Shown: positions 27,157 to 36,262, numbered from the stretch's first letter. The stretch: DNA of 64,000 bases from Streptosporangium saharense (GCF_014203715.1 NZ_JACHJP010000008.1:62001-126000), one strand, 5' to 3'. Notes: generated by a model not told the origin, from the sequence alone. Numbers and translations: made by a program.

Positions 27157-27647
27157 ACGGCGATTCCACCGGTGACCGGGCGCTGCCCGAGGTGATCAGG
27201 GACAACATGTGGTCGCTGCTGAGCGACCGCTACCGCACCAACCGCCGCGCCGCCCACACGCCGACCGAGGACGAATACCTCCACGACCGCCCCTTCTGGC
27301 CCGCCTTCACCTTCGAGGAGGTACGGCACGCGGTCGAGGACGGCGTGGACAGGATCCTGGTGACCTTCCACGACACCGACGTCCCCGAGGACACGCTGGG
27401 CTTCAGGATCGACCTGGACACGGCCATGGCCGAGTGGTCCAGGCGGGTCGGCGGGCGTGACCCGCACAAGCACCCGGAGATGTTCGCCGCCGAGCTGATC
27501 TGGTTCATGGTCTGCTTCATCGGCGTCGCCGACCTCGACGGAGAGCCGGGCACGCCCGAGGCCCCGCACTGGATCAACAACGGCTCCGAGATCTTCGGAA
27601 AGCTGAAGAACAACCCGAACATGGACACCTTCGAGTCCCATCACTGA
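27153..27647 (+). CDS. Unrecognised protein coupled to Rieske operon
   Basis: 164 residues, soluble, acidic, with many His and Trp residues (DPHKHPEMFAAELIWFMVCFIG, PHWINNGSEIFG). GTG at 27153 overlaps the reductase stop. I do not recognise a domain. Its constant-frame coupling to the electron-transfer genes suggests a pathway enzyme or accessory subunit of the oxygenase. It is too long and unlike the usual SnoaL-fold beta subunit for me to assign it as one. Confidence 0.7.
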   Translation: MNGDSTGDRALPEVIRDNMWSLLSDRYRTNRRAAHTPTEDEYLHDRPFWPAFTFEEVRHAVEDGVDRILVTFHDTDVPEDTLGFRIDLDTAMAEWSRRVGGRDPHKHPEMFAAELIWFMVCFIGVADLDGEPGTPEAPHWINNGSEIFGKLKNNPNMDTFESHH

Positions 27648-27683
27648 CGCCCTCACCGGCGTAGGAAAGGCCAGGAGTCACCC

Positions 27684-28442
27684 ATGGCAGTTGTCGAGAT
27701 CGAGAGGCCACGCGACGGTGTCGCGATCATCCGGCTCAACCGGCCGGAGGTGCGCAACGCGCTCAACACCGAGGTGCGTGAGCTGCTCGCCGCCGCCGTC
27801 GAGGAGCTCAACCGGGATGACGACGTCGGCGCGATCGTCCTGACAGGCGGGGACACGGTCTTCGCCGTCGGCGCCGACCTGGGCGAACAGGCCGGACGCG
27901 ACGTGGTCGGCGCGATCCGCGCCTACACCCACCAGGCGTTCTGGTACAGCGGCAAGCCGGTGATCGCCGCGGTGAACGGCGACGCCTTCGGCGGCGGCAA
28001 CGAGTTCATCCTCCAGTGCGACTTCGTCATCGCCGCGGAGAACGCCCGCTTCGCCCAGACCGAGGTCACCATCGGCCTGGTCCCCGGCGGCGGCGCCACC
28101 CAGCGGCTGCCCAGGGCCATCGGGCGGCAGAACGCCATGTACGCCCTGCTCACCGGCGCCCCGATGAGCGCCGACGACGCCCACCGGCTCGGCTACGTCT
28201 CCGAGGTGGTCGCGGGCAACGCCATCGACAGGGCCGTCGAACTGGCCGCCCTCATTGCCTCCCGCCCGAGGCTGGCCGTACGCCAGATCAAGGAAGTCGT
28301 CCGCCTCGGCCTGGACACCTCCTTCGAGGCGGGAATAGCCCTGGAACGCCGCGGCTACCAACTCATGTTCGGCACCCACGACCTCAGAGAGGGCTTCGCC
28401 TCAATCCAGGAGGGCAGACCCCCAAAATTCACCGGCGACTGA
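27684..28442 (+). CDS. Enoyl-CoA hydratase/isomerase
   Basis: 252-residue crotonase-fold protein. Both oxyanion loops and both catalytic Glu positions of hydratases are present: AFGGGNEFILQCDFVIAAENARF and TEVTIGLVPGGGATQRLPR. It is last in the rightward operon and presumably processes a CoA-linked carbon skeleton after ring opening. AGGA lies 9 bases before the ATG. Confidence 0.87.
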   Translation: MAVVEIERPRDGVAIIRLNRPEVRNALNTEVRELLAAAVEELNRDDDVGAIVLTGGDTVFAVGADLGEQAGRDVVGAIRAYTHQAFWYSGKPVIAAVNGDAFGGGNEFILQCDFVIAAENARFAQTEVTIGLVPGGGATQRLPRAIGRQNAMYALLTGAPMSADDAHRLGYVSEVVAGNAIDRAVELAALIASRPRLAVRQIKEVVRLGLDTSFEAGIALERRGYQLMFGTHDLREGFASIQEGRPPKFTGD

Positions 28443-28475
28443 CGCCTCTCGGCCTGGACCACCTGCGCCGCGGTC

Positions 28476-29132
28476 TCATGCGGAGATGGAACGCGCGGGA
28501 GCCAGGCTGAGCAGGCCGCAGCCGTACGCCTTGGCACGTCCGATGCCGTTGACCAGCGCGGCGGTGAAGGCCTCGGGGTCGGTGACCACCAGATGACCGT
28601 CGTAACGGACAGGATCAATGGTGATGTGCCGTGCCTGTCGTTTCTTCCCGACCAACCTGGGAGCGGGAATGGCAACCACATCGGGCGTGCCCTGCCGACT
28701 GACGGGAACGACGAACCCGTGCCGCTCACCCTTACCGACAAGCCACTCGACCTGCTCGGTCGGCTGCCGAAGCGGGATGCGCCTGCGCTGGACACAACGG
28801 GTCGGATTGGCCATCAGCCGGAACGTGAGCTTCCTGCCCGGTCGGATCGACTCAAGCAGCGGCTGGAGGGGACGCACCTCCGCGGGCCTCAGCAGCGATC
28901 TCTCGGGGAGATGGCTCCAGTCCGGGGCGGTCTGGCTCTGCACGTACTGGACGATCTGTCCCCCGGGGAGTTCGTCGACGCGCCAGAGAACACCGTGCGT
29001 GCTGCGGTAGACGGTGGTCGGCGGCAGCTCGGGATAGGCCGACATCACCGTCCTGTGCATGTCATGGACGTCCGAGGCGTCACGCCGGAAGTCCGGGGAC
29101 TGGGGGTTGATGGTGAGCTTGGTCAGGAACAC
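28476..29132 (-). CDS. cas6e: Cas6e (CasE) crRNA endonuclease
   Basis: 218 residues, a double-ferredoxin RAMP protein. DVHDMHRTVMSAYPE contains the conserved N-terminal His region of Cas6e, and the C-terminal glycine-rich loop reads GIGRAKAYGCGLLSL. It cuts pre-crRNA at the base of the repeat hairpin. GTG at 29132 follows GGGAGA and overlaps cas5e by 10 bases. It is last in the cas operon; no cas1/cas2 follow, and the next gene is convergent. Confidence 0.92.
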   Translation of the reverse strand: MFLTKLTINPQSPDFRRDASDVHDMHRTVMSAYPELPPTTVYRSTHGVLWRVDELPGGQIVQYVQSQTAPDWSHLPERSLLRPAEVRPLQPLLESIRPGRKLTFRLMANPTRCVQRRRIPLRQPTEQVEWLVGKGERHGFVVPVSRQGTPDVVAIPAPRLVGKKRQARHITIDPVRYDGHLVVTDPEAFTAALVNGIGRAKAYGCGLLSLAPARSISA

Positions 29133-29854
29133 AGCGTTTCTCCCGCGGGGATCATGCCGTCGGTCAGCGGGACCTCGCCCGTCCAGACGGCGCGGGGCGC
29201 GAACCGCCTGTTGCCCTCGGCGAAGCTGAGCGGCTGGTCGTGACGGACCTCCGTACCGGCCACGCCGGGCGGGCACTCCACGACGGTACGCAGCCCCGGA
29301 CGCTCCGTCTGCCCCTTCATCCATGCACGGGTTCGTGGGGAAGTCTCAAGCCAGCCGTACTCCTTGAGCACATCCTCGGCGCTCCGGGCGACGGGTCCCT
29401 CCCCGGGAGCGAGGAGCGGACGGGCGGGAACATAGGCCTTGCGGCCGAAGGACAGCCGCCAGTGCGGACGTTCCACCGCCTCGGCCACCCTGGTCAGTAT
29501 CCGTTCCCCACCCTCAAGCACCACCAGGAAGAGCGCGTCCGCCAGGTAGTAGCGCTCACTCACGACGGTGCGGTGCCCGGTGCCCTGCGTGGTCGGCACG
29601 TTCTGGGTGACGTGATAGTCCCGCTCCATGACCCCCTCCCGATCCACCCGTACGGCCAGGCGGAGCCCGGCGATCACGGCCAGGGCCATGTCGTCGTTCC
29701 GGTCGATGCCCAGGGCGGCGGCCAGCAGGCCCACGACCCCCGACTTCGTCGGCTCGGGCATGGTGTCACGGATGATGCCGCGTGACCTGATTCCCCACGA
29801 CTGCATCGGCGCGTCGAAGCACAGCGCCAGGGACATCACGTCGTCGCGCGTCAC
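29123..29854 (-). CDS. cas5e: Cas5e (CasD) Cascade subunit
   Basis: 243 residues. The N-terminus SLALCFDAPMQSWG is the Cas5 signature, followed by PEPTKSGVVGLLAAALG, also conserved. It caps the 5' handle of crRNA in Cascade. GTG start overlaps the cas7e stop (GTGA). Confidence 0.92.
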   Translation of the reverse strand: MTRDDVMSLALCFDAPMQSWGIRSRGIIRDTMPEPTKSGVVGLLAAALGIDRNDDMALAVIAGLRLAVRVDREGVMERDYHVTQNVPTTQGTGHRTVVSERYYLADALFLVVLEGGERILTRVAEAVERPHWRLSFGRKAYVPARPLLAPGEGPVARSAEDVLKEYGWLETSPRTRAWMKGQTERPGLRTVVECPPGVAGTEVRHDQPLSFAEGNRRFAPRAVWTGEVPLTDGMIPAGETLCS

Positions 29855-30978
29855 CGACCGTACTCCCCGGCGGTGAGCACGGCGGAGGCGAAGGCGTCGA
29901 GGCTGTCCACGGTCAGCACCCCTTCGACCTCGGGAATCTCCCCGGACACGGACGCCGCGACCGCGGCACGGATCCCGTCGGAGCCGAAGAAACCACGGAG
30001 CCTGGCGAAGTGATTGACGAGCCTCTTGGTCGAACCGTCCATGAGGTCGTTGTCGGTGACCGGCTTGAGGAAGGCGTTGGCGAGGTTCCAGGCTCCCCGC
30101 TCACGCACCACGCCCAACAGGGTGTCGGGCATGGTCCTGGCCGACATCGAGTTCTGCTTGCCACCGGGCACGGCGTTGACGAACGCCAGCAGCCAGGCAC
30201 GCGCGGTGCGCTCGGCGAGATCGACGTCGCCCTGGAGGTTCTCCGCCAACTGCGCGAGATCGACGTTGGCGTACCGGTAGTAGCAGGCGGTGTTGAAGTC
30301 GATCGTGCCGAGCATGTCGGCCCCGGACTCGTCGTCGGGCTTCAGGTCGTCGACCGCGGTGTAGAAGTCGAACTCGGCGGCGACGACATGCGTCGAGATC
30401 GCATGGGCGACCTGGGCGGCGGCGTTGACGTTGAGGTCCTTGTTGTCGGCGATCATCCGCCCGAACAGCGCGACGTCGGCGGCCCTGCTCGCGTCGAGGA
30501 TCCGGCGAACCTCGGCCTGCGCTGCCTTGTCCGGCTTGACCTTCGTCTGCTGGGCCTTGGTCCTGGCGGCGGCGAACTTCTCCAGAGCGTCCCACTCGTT
30601 GAGGCAGTAGCTCGTCAACTGGTCGATCGACTCCCGGCCGACGTAGAGCAGGTACTGGGTGAGTCCCCTGGCCGGGTCCAGCCCGAAGCCGAGCTGCTGG
30701 AGGGCAGCCGTGGCGACCACCCGTGCCTCCTCCTGGTCGCGGCCCTTCTGGACCAGGCGCTCCACGACGCTGTCGAGCAGCCGCTTGGTACGGACACCGA
30801 CCTCGGAGCTGTCCAGGCCGTACTCCTCGAACAGCAGCCGCGCCGCGCGCTTGATGCTCTGGCTGGAGACGCGCGCGCGGGTGTATCCGCCGAAGGTGGC
30901 TGTTTTGGGCTGGCCGATGTCGTCCCGGTTGAGGTTGCTGACGGGGAAGGACTGGAGCAGGTGCAGTTCGATGATCAT
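29851..30978 (-). CDS. cas7e: Cas7e (CasC/Cse4) Cascade backbone subunit
   Basis: 375 residues starting MIIELHLLQSFPVSNLNRDD, typical of Cas7e, with KTATFGGYTRARVSSQSIKRA forming the crRNA-binding segment and VNAVPGGKQNSMSARTMPD near the C-terminus. Six copies form the crRNA filament. ATGA overlap with cse2 upstream. All usual blocks are present. Confidence 0.93.
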   Translation of the reverse strand: MIIELHLLQSFPVSNLNRDDIGQPKTATFGGYTRARVSSQSIKRAARLLFEEYGLDSSEVGVRTKRLLDSVVERLVQKGRDQEEARVVATAALQQLGFGLDPARGLTQYLLYVGRESIDQLTSYCLNEWDALEKFAAARTKAQQTKVKPDKAAQAEVRRILDASRAADVALFGRMIADNKDLNVNAAAQVAHAISTHVVAAEFDFYTAVDDLKPDDESGADMLGTIDFNTACYYRYANVDLAQLAENLQGDVDLAERTARAWLLAFVNAVPGGKQNSMSARTMPDTLLGVVRERGAWNLANAFLKPVTDNDLMDGSTKRLVNHFARLRGFFGSDGIRAAVAASVSGEIPEVEGVLTVDSLDAFASAVLTAGEYGR

Positions 30979-31568
30979 TCGGTTGTCTCCGGGAGAACAG
31001 AGGAGTCCTGGGGCGTCACGCCCGAGATCGGCATGTGGTACTCACGGGCCCAGCGCAGGCGCACCTCGCTGGCCAGGTCGCCACGGTGGTTTCCGCCGAG
31101 GAGCACGACGAGGTCGTCGAGAAGCTGGTCGTAGTGCACGGGGACGTCATGGCTGGACAGCAGCCGGACCGTCTGCCGCAGATGGTGGGGCAGGGAGTTA
31201 CGGTCCATGGTGAGGAGCGCGGAGAGCCGCCGCTCGACCCTCGGACTGTCCAGCTTCTTCTGTAGCCGTCCCAGGGAGGCGCCCAGCGAGCGGGGGCGAG
31301 GCGGGTTCGCCCAGTCCAGCGGGTGCAGTGCGAACAGCCCCCCGAGTAGCAGCCAGACCTTCTCCTCCTCCGAGTCCTGGGGCTGGCCCCGCCGGAACGC
31401 GACCACGGAAGCCTGATGCTGTTTACCCTCGACGAGGCCGTACCGCAGATGGGCGAGCGACCGGCGCGCCTCGGCGGCCGCGCTTCGGTTCTCGGAACGC
31501 AGGGCCTTCTCCAGGCCGCGGAGATGTTTGACGTAGACGCGACGCCGATCGCGGGGTGAGTCAGGCAT
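30975..31568 (-). CDS. cse2: Cse2 (CasB) Cascade small subunit
   Basis: 197 residues, mainly helical and basic. LAHLRYGLVEGKQHQASVVAFRRG, LLLGGLFALHP and LPHHLRQTVRLLSSHDVPVHYDQLLDDL match the Cse2 helical bundle. Two copies form the Cascade belly and contact non-target DNA. The start overlaps the cas8e stop by 8 bases. Confidence 0.9.
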   Translation of the reverse strand: MPDSPRDRRRVYVKHLRGLEKALRSENRSAAAEARRSLAHLRYGLVEGKQHQASVVAFRRGQPQDSEEEKVWLLLGGLFALHPLDWANPPRPRSLGASLGRLQKKLDSPRVERRLSALLTMDRNSLPHHLRQTVRLLSSHDVPVHYDQLLDDLVVLLGGNHRGDLASEVRLRWAREYHMPISGVTPQDSSVLPETTE

Positions 31569-33576
31569 TCGTCTCCTCCTTTCCCATGGTGTAGGCGACG
31601 ATCCTGGCGTAGAACGTGTGCTCCGATGTCGCGAGCCGTGAGTGGAACACCCCGTGGTGTTTGCCGAGGGCGGCCATCGCGCGTCCCTGCGCCGGTGAAC
31701 CGGCGACCCAGCGCTTCGCGACCGAGGTGGCGAGGTGCTTCACCCATCGGGCCCATTCCCGGATGGCGGGCAGCTCGGAGTGGTTATCGACTTGGGCGTC
31801 GCCGAGAGAGACCAGGAAGGTGCCGAAGGGGCGGGAGAGCCGTGGCCAGTACTGGTGGTCGATGTCCGGCGTCGTGGTGTCACGGAATTCCTTGCGATAC
31901 TCCGCCTGGAACGAGCGCAGCGCGGAGCCCGCGTCGTCGGCAAGCGCGATCGCGTGACCGATGATCGAGCCGAGGTTCTCGTCCCGCGCGCGCAACAGCG
32001 GAACGGGCGCGGGGACCCGCTCCTCCATCCACGCCTCGATCACCGATGCCTTGGAGTCAAGCCGCTGACCGAAGACACGCAGGGTGTAGACGGCGTTCAG
32101 GGGGAGGAACCGACGTTCGGCCAGTTCGGCGATATGGTCGAGCGCGGCCGGGCGTTGCCGGTTCTTTCCCTCCTCCCACAGTTCGACGAGCAGAAGCTCC
32201 ACGCTGTGGCGCCAGACACCGCGCAGCGGATGGAGCCTGACCGGAAATATGGGGGAGCTCTTCTTGAACTTCCCCTTGGCGTCCCGGGGACGGCGGAAGG
32301 CCGCCATCCCCTCCTCGTCGATCAGACTCGCGTCGAGGCGTGTCCCGGGGGTGATGACCACGCCGTCGACCAGCGTCTCCTCCCCGGAGCCCGTGGTGGA
32401 CAGCAGAACACGGCGCGACGGCCAGGTCAGCAGGTCGGTCCAGCCACGCGCCGTACGTTTGTCCGGTCTCGGTGACGGCCCGGTCTCCTCCTCCCACACC
32501 GGCCGGTCGTCGGGAGCGGTCATCATGGGCTTCTCGTGGTCCGGCAGGTAGACGCGGGCGTTGAGCAGCAACGTCTCCTTGAGGTTCTCGCCCTCGACCA
32601 CCACGACGCCGAAGTCGTTGCAGGGCGCGCGCTCCGACGACTTGTCCTTCTCGTACGGCGTCTTCATGCCTCCGGGGTCGAAGGCCTGGACGGTCACCAG
32701 CCAGCGCGCCGCCTCCTGCGGAGAGAGCGTCACCCGGTCGGCGGCCGTGGTGTGGTCGAAGAGCGTCACGTTGTTGCCGACCGCTCGATAGGGAACGAGC
32801 TTGGCCGCGGTGGCGGGAGTCAGGGATGCCAGCTTCGCGCACTGCATGAACGGCACTTTCGGGTGGAACAGGTCAAACCGATGCCGATGCCGGTGCAGGT
32901 ACCTGTCCAACGCCTCGGCGGGGAGCCGCTCCGCCGCCCACAGCTCCTGCCAGGCCGCCTCGCTCTGCGGGCCGTACACACGGTGGAAGAACGCGAGGAG
33001 GAGCCGGTGAAGCGCCGCGGTCATCGTCGGAGTCTCGGCGGTGATCTGCCGGATCGTATGCGCGTTCAGGACGACGTCCCTGAGGCTGAGGAGCCCTGTC
33101 TCTCCACCGTGCTTGACCACCGGAATCCAGGGCTGGGTGAGGAGGTCGAAGGAAGCCGTCGCGACGACGGAGATCTCCGTGTCGGCGTCCTTCACCGTCA
33201 CGACGACGGGGGATTCCGGCTCGGCCTCTGTCACGTACAGGCCGAACAGGTCGTTGTAGTGGAGGACATGACCGCCGACGACACACCTGTTGTCGGTGAG
33301 GACCACGGCTCTGTGCCCATACAGCCAGGAAGACTCCTGGAAGAGCCTCGGCACGGGTGTCGCGGCGACGGCCCGGATGACCTCGGCGGGAAGGCCAGAC
33401 CCGACGGCCAATGAGACGGTCGCCTTCTCCAGCGCGCGCAGATGATCCCCCGCCGGTGGGGCGGGGTCGGTCAGATCGATCGGGACGTCGGCTCCGACGG
33501 GGACGAACCGGCCGTCCCGCGCCGCCCTGAACAGCACGACCTCGACCGTGAGAAGGGAGTCCATCGTGGGTCTCAC
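31561..33576 (-). CDS. cas8e: Cas8e (Cse1) with N-terminal Cas3 C-terminal domain
   Basis: 671 residues. Residues from about 143 (SFDLLTQPWIPV) onward are an ordinary Cas8e/CasA, which normally begins at exactly that motif; NNVTLFDHTT and a C-terminal four-helix bundle follow. The first 142 residues do not belong to Cas8e. They resemble the C-terminal domain of I-E Cas3: MDSLLTVEVVLFRAARDG, then SSWLYGHRAVVLTDN and GGHVLHYNDLFGLYVTE. The preceding cas3 gene lacks this part. GTG at 33576 overlaps the cas3 stop (GTGA). The layout looks like a former Cas3-Cse1 fusion whose frame was broken inside Cas3. Confidence 0.88.
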   Translation of the reverse strand: MRPTMDSLLTVEVVLFRAARDGRFVPVGADVPIDLTDPAPPAGDHLRALEKATVSLAVGSGLPAEVIRAVAATPVPRLFQESSWLYGHRAVVLTDNRCVVGGHVLHYNDLFGLYVTEAEPESPVVVTVKDADTEISVVATASFDLLTQPWIPVVKHGGETGLLSLRDVVLNAHTIRQITAETPTMTAALHRLLLAFFHRVYGPQSEAAWQELWAAERLPAEALDRYLHRHRHRFDLFHPKVPFMQCAKLASLTPATAAKLVPYRAVGNNVTLFDHTTAADRVTLSPQEAARWLVTVQAFDPGGMKTPYEKDKSSERAPCNDFGVVVVEGENLKETLLLNARVYLPDHEKPMMTAPDDRPVWEEETGPSPRPDKRTARGWTDLLTWPSRRVLLSTTGSGEETLVDGVVITPGTRLDASLIDEEGMAAFRRPRDAKGKFKKSSPIFPVRLHPLRGVWRHSVELLLVELWEEGKNRQRPAALDHIAELAERRFLPLNAVYTLRVFGQRLDSKASVIEAWMEERVPAPVPLLRARDENLGSIIGHAIALADDAGSALRSFQAEYRKEFRDTTTPDIDHQYWPRLSRPFGTFLVSLGDAQVDNHSELPAIREWARWVKHLATSVAKRWVAGSPAQGRAMAALGKHHGVFHSRLATSEHTFYARIVAYTMGKEETNA

Positions 33577-35951
33577 CTCTTCCGTGACTGGCGTGTGTTC
33601 TTGGTGCTCTTGCCGTGCATGGTCAGCTCACCGAGGTGGGTGACCGTGGTGGGGTGCGGAAGGTACATCAACCGGGCGTCGTGCTCGTTGTTCCTCCGCT
33701 GGTTGGCCAGTTTCTCGGCCGCGGCCTGCCAGGAGTCCTCCCATCCGATGGGACAGGCGATCGCCTCCGCGGGGCCGTACACGGCGTCGACCAGCGTGGA
33801 CACCTCGACGGACATGTCCAGCGTGGTCCGCTCCCGCAGCAGTGCCCAGGTGCGCATCAGTGTCATCGGCGCGTGGATCGTGTGGAGATACTGCGGAAAA
33901 CGTGGTCCCTTGTCGGTGTCGTCCACACCGGTGATCGCCAGTACGGCCTCGCCGCGTGAAGGCGCCGTGCTGAAACGGTGCACTCGTCCGGCCCGCTGGA
34001 TGAGGTTGTCCACCGGCGCGAGGTCGGTCAGCATGGCGTCGAAGTCAAGGTCCAGCCCCTGCTCCAGAACGCTGGTGCTGACCACGATCATCTTCGGTGG
34101 CCGTTTCCCATTCCGACCTACCGCGGCCTTGAGTTCGGTCTCAATCGCATGGCGCACACCCGCTGGCAACTGGCCGTTGATCGCGAGCAGCCGGGGACGT
34201 TCCTCCGGAGAGAGTTTGGCGATCCGCTCCTCAAGAGCCGCATGGGTGGCGACGGCTCTGCGGACCAGGTTGTGCATGACGGCCACACAGCCGCCGTCCG
34301 CCACGTGGTTGAGTGCCCAGTCGACCACGTCGTCGTCCGCGACGCGCGTCAGCCGGAGCTTGCGCCCGGTGTTCAGTTCGGACAGGCCCGCCGCTTCGAC
34401 CATGGGCTTTCCCGCCCCCGCCATCGTCACCCGGGGGTAACCGGTGAACGGTTCCGCCCTGGGCGTTTCCCTAGGCAGGCAGCGCAGCAGACCCGACTGC
34501 CAGGCCGCGACCAGCTCATCCCTTCGTTCTGAAGGTAGGGTGGCCGACAGCATCACCACCGACGTCCCCAGCCGTCCGAGCCACGCGAGCAGTCGGTCCA
34601 GGAGCGTGGACATATAGACGTCGTAGGCGTGAACCTCGTCGATCACCACGACCTTCCCGGACAGGGCGGTCAGCCGTACGAAAAAGTGCCCTGATCGGAT
34701 GGCGGCCTTCAACGCCTGGTCGACCGTGCCGACCCCGAGCGGAACCAGCAGGCTCTTCTTGCGGGTGAACCACTCCTTGGCCTGGACGTCGGAGCCGTCC
34801 GGGTCGTCCCGGCCGACGTCGGTGGGGGTGATGTTCAGCTCGGCTAGATACTCACCCGCGTTGGAGTAGATCAGCCGTGCCTTGGTCCGGTCATCCCCCA
34901 GGTTCTCCAGGAGCTCTTCCAACTCCTCGTGCATCTGGTTGCTCGTCGCCTTGGTAGGCATCGCGACGTAGGCACCCGTCAGGTCCAGATTGTTGATGAG
35001 GGCTGCGGCGGCCTGCAGGGCGGCCTTGGACTTTCCCTCGCCGGTGGGAGCCTCCACGATGATCAGGCTGGGCTCGTGGCGGTCGGCGGTGAGCCGCTCG
35101 ACGACGGTTTGCACCGGTCGTGGCGACTTCTTCGGGAACAACGCGGCGAACGAGGCGGGGAGAGACCAGGGGCGGAGCTCAAGTGTCTCAACGGCGATGG
35201 TGGCCCGTTCGTTCGCCTGCTTGGCGTACGCCACCGGATCGGAGATGTCGGCGTAGGTGAAGTTGTCGGCGTCGGAGGCGACCCAGTCGCTGACCGTTGT
35301 CAGGGCGGCGAGCCCGACCGCCGCCGCCGTACTCACGTGCACGTCCCACCACGGCAGTCCAGCGGGATCCGGCAGGCCATGGGCCGCGGCGACTTCGCGG
35401 ACGAAGGCGTCACGCCATCCTTCCCAGGTCTGGCCCCCGTGGTTGTTGACCTCCCGCCGTGCCTGCCGCAGGGCGGCGCCGTTGGGGAAGTGACCGTGAT
35501 GCCCGCCGAGGGCGACGGCGATCATTTCGGCCGTGTCCGTGGAGGCGTCCCAGCGGAGCAGGAGATCCTTCATGTGCATGGCCGTCACGAGACCATGTGG
35601 TGTGTCGACACGCACGTCCAGCCCGGACCTCTTCCGCACCGCTATCAGGTCCGCCGCAATGGACTCATCGGACTCGTCGAACCTCTTCAAGGCGAGTTCG
35701 ATATTGAGCCCCTGAAAGGTAGGGCTGAACTTCCCAAGATCATGTAGACCGCACAACAGGGCGATCCACGCGTCCGGATCTCCGAGCGGTTCGAAGGCCG
35801 CCCGCAGCTCATTGCGGCACCGCGGCCCGATGAGGGGTTCGATCAGCCGCTCGGCGACGGCGGCGGTGTCGAGGGCGTGACAGATAAGAGGATGGTGACC
35901 TTTCTTGTCCGTCTTCGCCCAAGGGGACAGAGAAGTCGGGATCGCGTTCAC
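33573..35951 (-). CDS. cas3: Cas3 helicase-nuclease lacking its C-terminal domain
   Basis: 792 residues from GTG at 35951. The N-terminal HD nuclease has HPLICHALDTAAV and GLHDLGKFSPTFQ. The SF2 helicase has Walker A PTGEGKSKA, the DExH box VIDEVHAYD, motif III MLSATLPS and motif VI QRAGRVHRF. It unwinds and degrades DNA bound by Cascade. The protein stops after MYLPHPTTVTHLGELTMHGK, where the C-terminal domain should start; that domain is at the front of the next gene. The GTG overlaps the stop of the small membrane gene upstream. Confidence 0.9.
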   Translation of the reverse strand: MNAIPTSLSPWAKTDKKGHHPLICHALDTAAVAERLIEPLIGPRCRNELRAAFEPLGDPDAWIALLCGLHDLGKFSPTFQGLNIELALKRFDESDESIAADLIAVRKRSGLDVRVDTPHGLVTAMHMKDLLLRWDASTDTAEMIAVALGGHHGHFPNGAALRQARREVNNHGGQTWEGWRDAFVREVAAAHGLPDPAGLPWWDVHVSTAAAVGLAALTTVSDWVASDADNFTYADISDPVAYAKQANERATIAVETLELRPWSLPASFAALFPKKSPRPVQTVVERLTADRHEPSLIIVEAPTGEGKSKAALQAAAALINNLDLTGAYVAMPTKATSNQMHEELEELLENLGDDRTKARLIYSNAGEYLAELNITPTDVGRDDPDGSDVQAKEWFTRKKSLLVPLGVGTVDQALKAAIRSGHFFVRLTALSGKVVVIDEVHAYDVYMSTLLDRLLAWLGRLGTSVVMLSATLPSERRDELVAAWQSGLLRCLPRETPRAEPFTGYPRVTMAGAGKPMVEAAGLSELNTGRKLRLTRVADDDVVDWALNHVADGGCVAVMHNLVRRAVATHAALEERIAKLSPEERPRLLAINGQLPAGVRHAIETELKAAVGRNGKRPPKMIVVSTSVLEQGLDLDFDAMLTDLAPVDNLIQRAGRVHRFSTAPSRGEAVLAITGVDDTDKGPRFPQYLHTIHAPMTLMRTWALLRERTTLDMSVEVSTLVDAVYGPAEAIACPIGWEDSWQAAAEKLANQRRNNEHDARLMYLPHPTTVTHLGELTMHGKSTKNTRQSRKR

Positions 35952-36190
35952 CGGAGCAGATCGACGATCTTTACGAAGTGTGTTCCCCACACTGCGAGCG
36001 CGGCTGAGAGTGGGACGAGCGGCCCCCCGGTCCCATCGAGAACATGGTTGACCATGAACCAGGTGGGGGCGGCGGCGCAGGCGGCGATGACAGTCGCGAC
36101 AGCCAGGATGAGCGCTGTCCGTGCGTGCAACGGGCCGTCTGGGCCTGTCGAGTTGTCTAGACTCAAGGTGCTCCTTCTTTCTAGGTACAT
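35948..36190 (-). CDS. Small membrane protein coupled to cas3
   Basis: 80 residues from ATG at 36190 (AAGGA about 10 bases upstream). A TTG at 36166 preceded by AAGAAGGAG is an alternative giving 72 residues. Two hydrophobic helices: ARTALILAVATVIAACAAA and PLVPLSAALAVWGTHFV. The stop overlaps the cas3 GTG by four bases, so both are translated from one message. I recognise no family. Membrane partners are unusual in I-E loci; it may anchor Cas3 or be an unrelated passenger. Confidence 0.65.
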   Translation of the reverse strand: MYLERRSTLSLDNSTGPDGPLHARTALILAVATVIAACAAAPTWFMVNHVLDGTGGPLVPLSAALAVWGTHFVKIVDLLR

Positions 36191-36226
36191 GGATGCCAAG
36201 TCCTTTGGCCAGGGCAAGTGGGAGCA

Positions 36227-36262
36227 GAGTGGCCCTCGTTCCAGCGAGGGCCACTCGCTTTT
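36227..36262 (+). terminator. Perfect 12-bp hairpin with T-run
   Basis: GAGTGGCCCTCG and CGAGGGCCACTC pair perfectly around a 6-base loop, followed by GCTTTT. It is a textbook rightward terminator, yet no rightward gene precedes it. On the leftward cas transcript it would be a stable 5'-UTR hairpin about 37 bases ahead of the small membrane gene. Confidence 0.65.

Noticed and set aside
35952..36254. N-terminal extension of Cas3 to an upstream start at 36254
   Set aside because: The extra 101 residues are Arg-rich without Cas3 similarity and overlap the small membrane protein; GTG at 35951 fits the HD-domain start.
36227..36256. Hairpin considered as a second CRISPR repeat
   Set aside because: Its 12-bp stem and loop share no sequence with the I-E repeat at 36312; it is a terminator-type structure.
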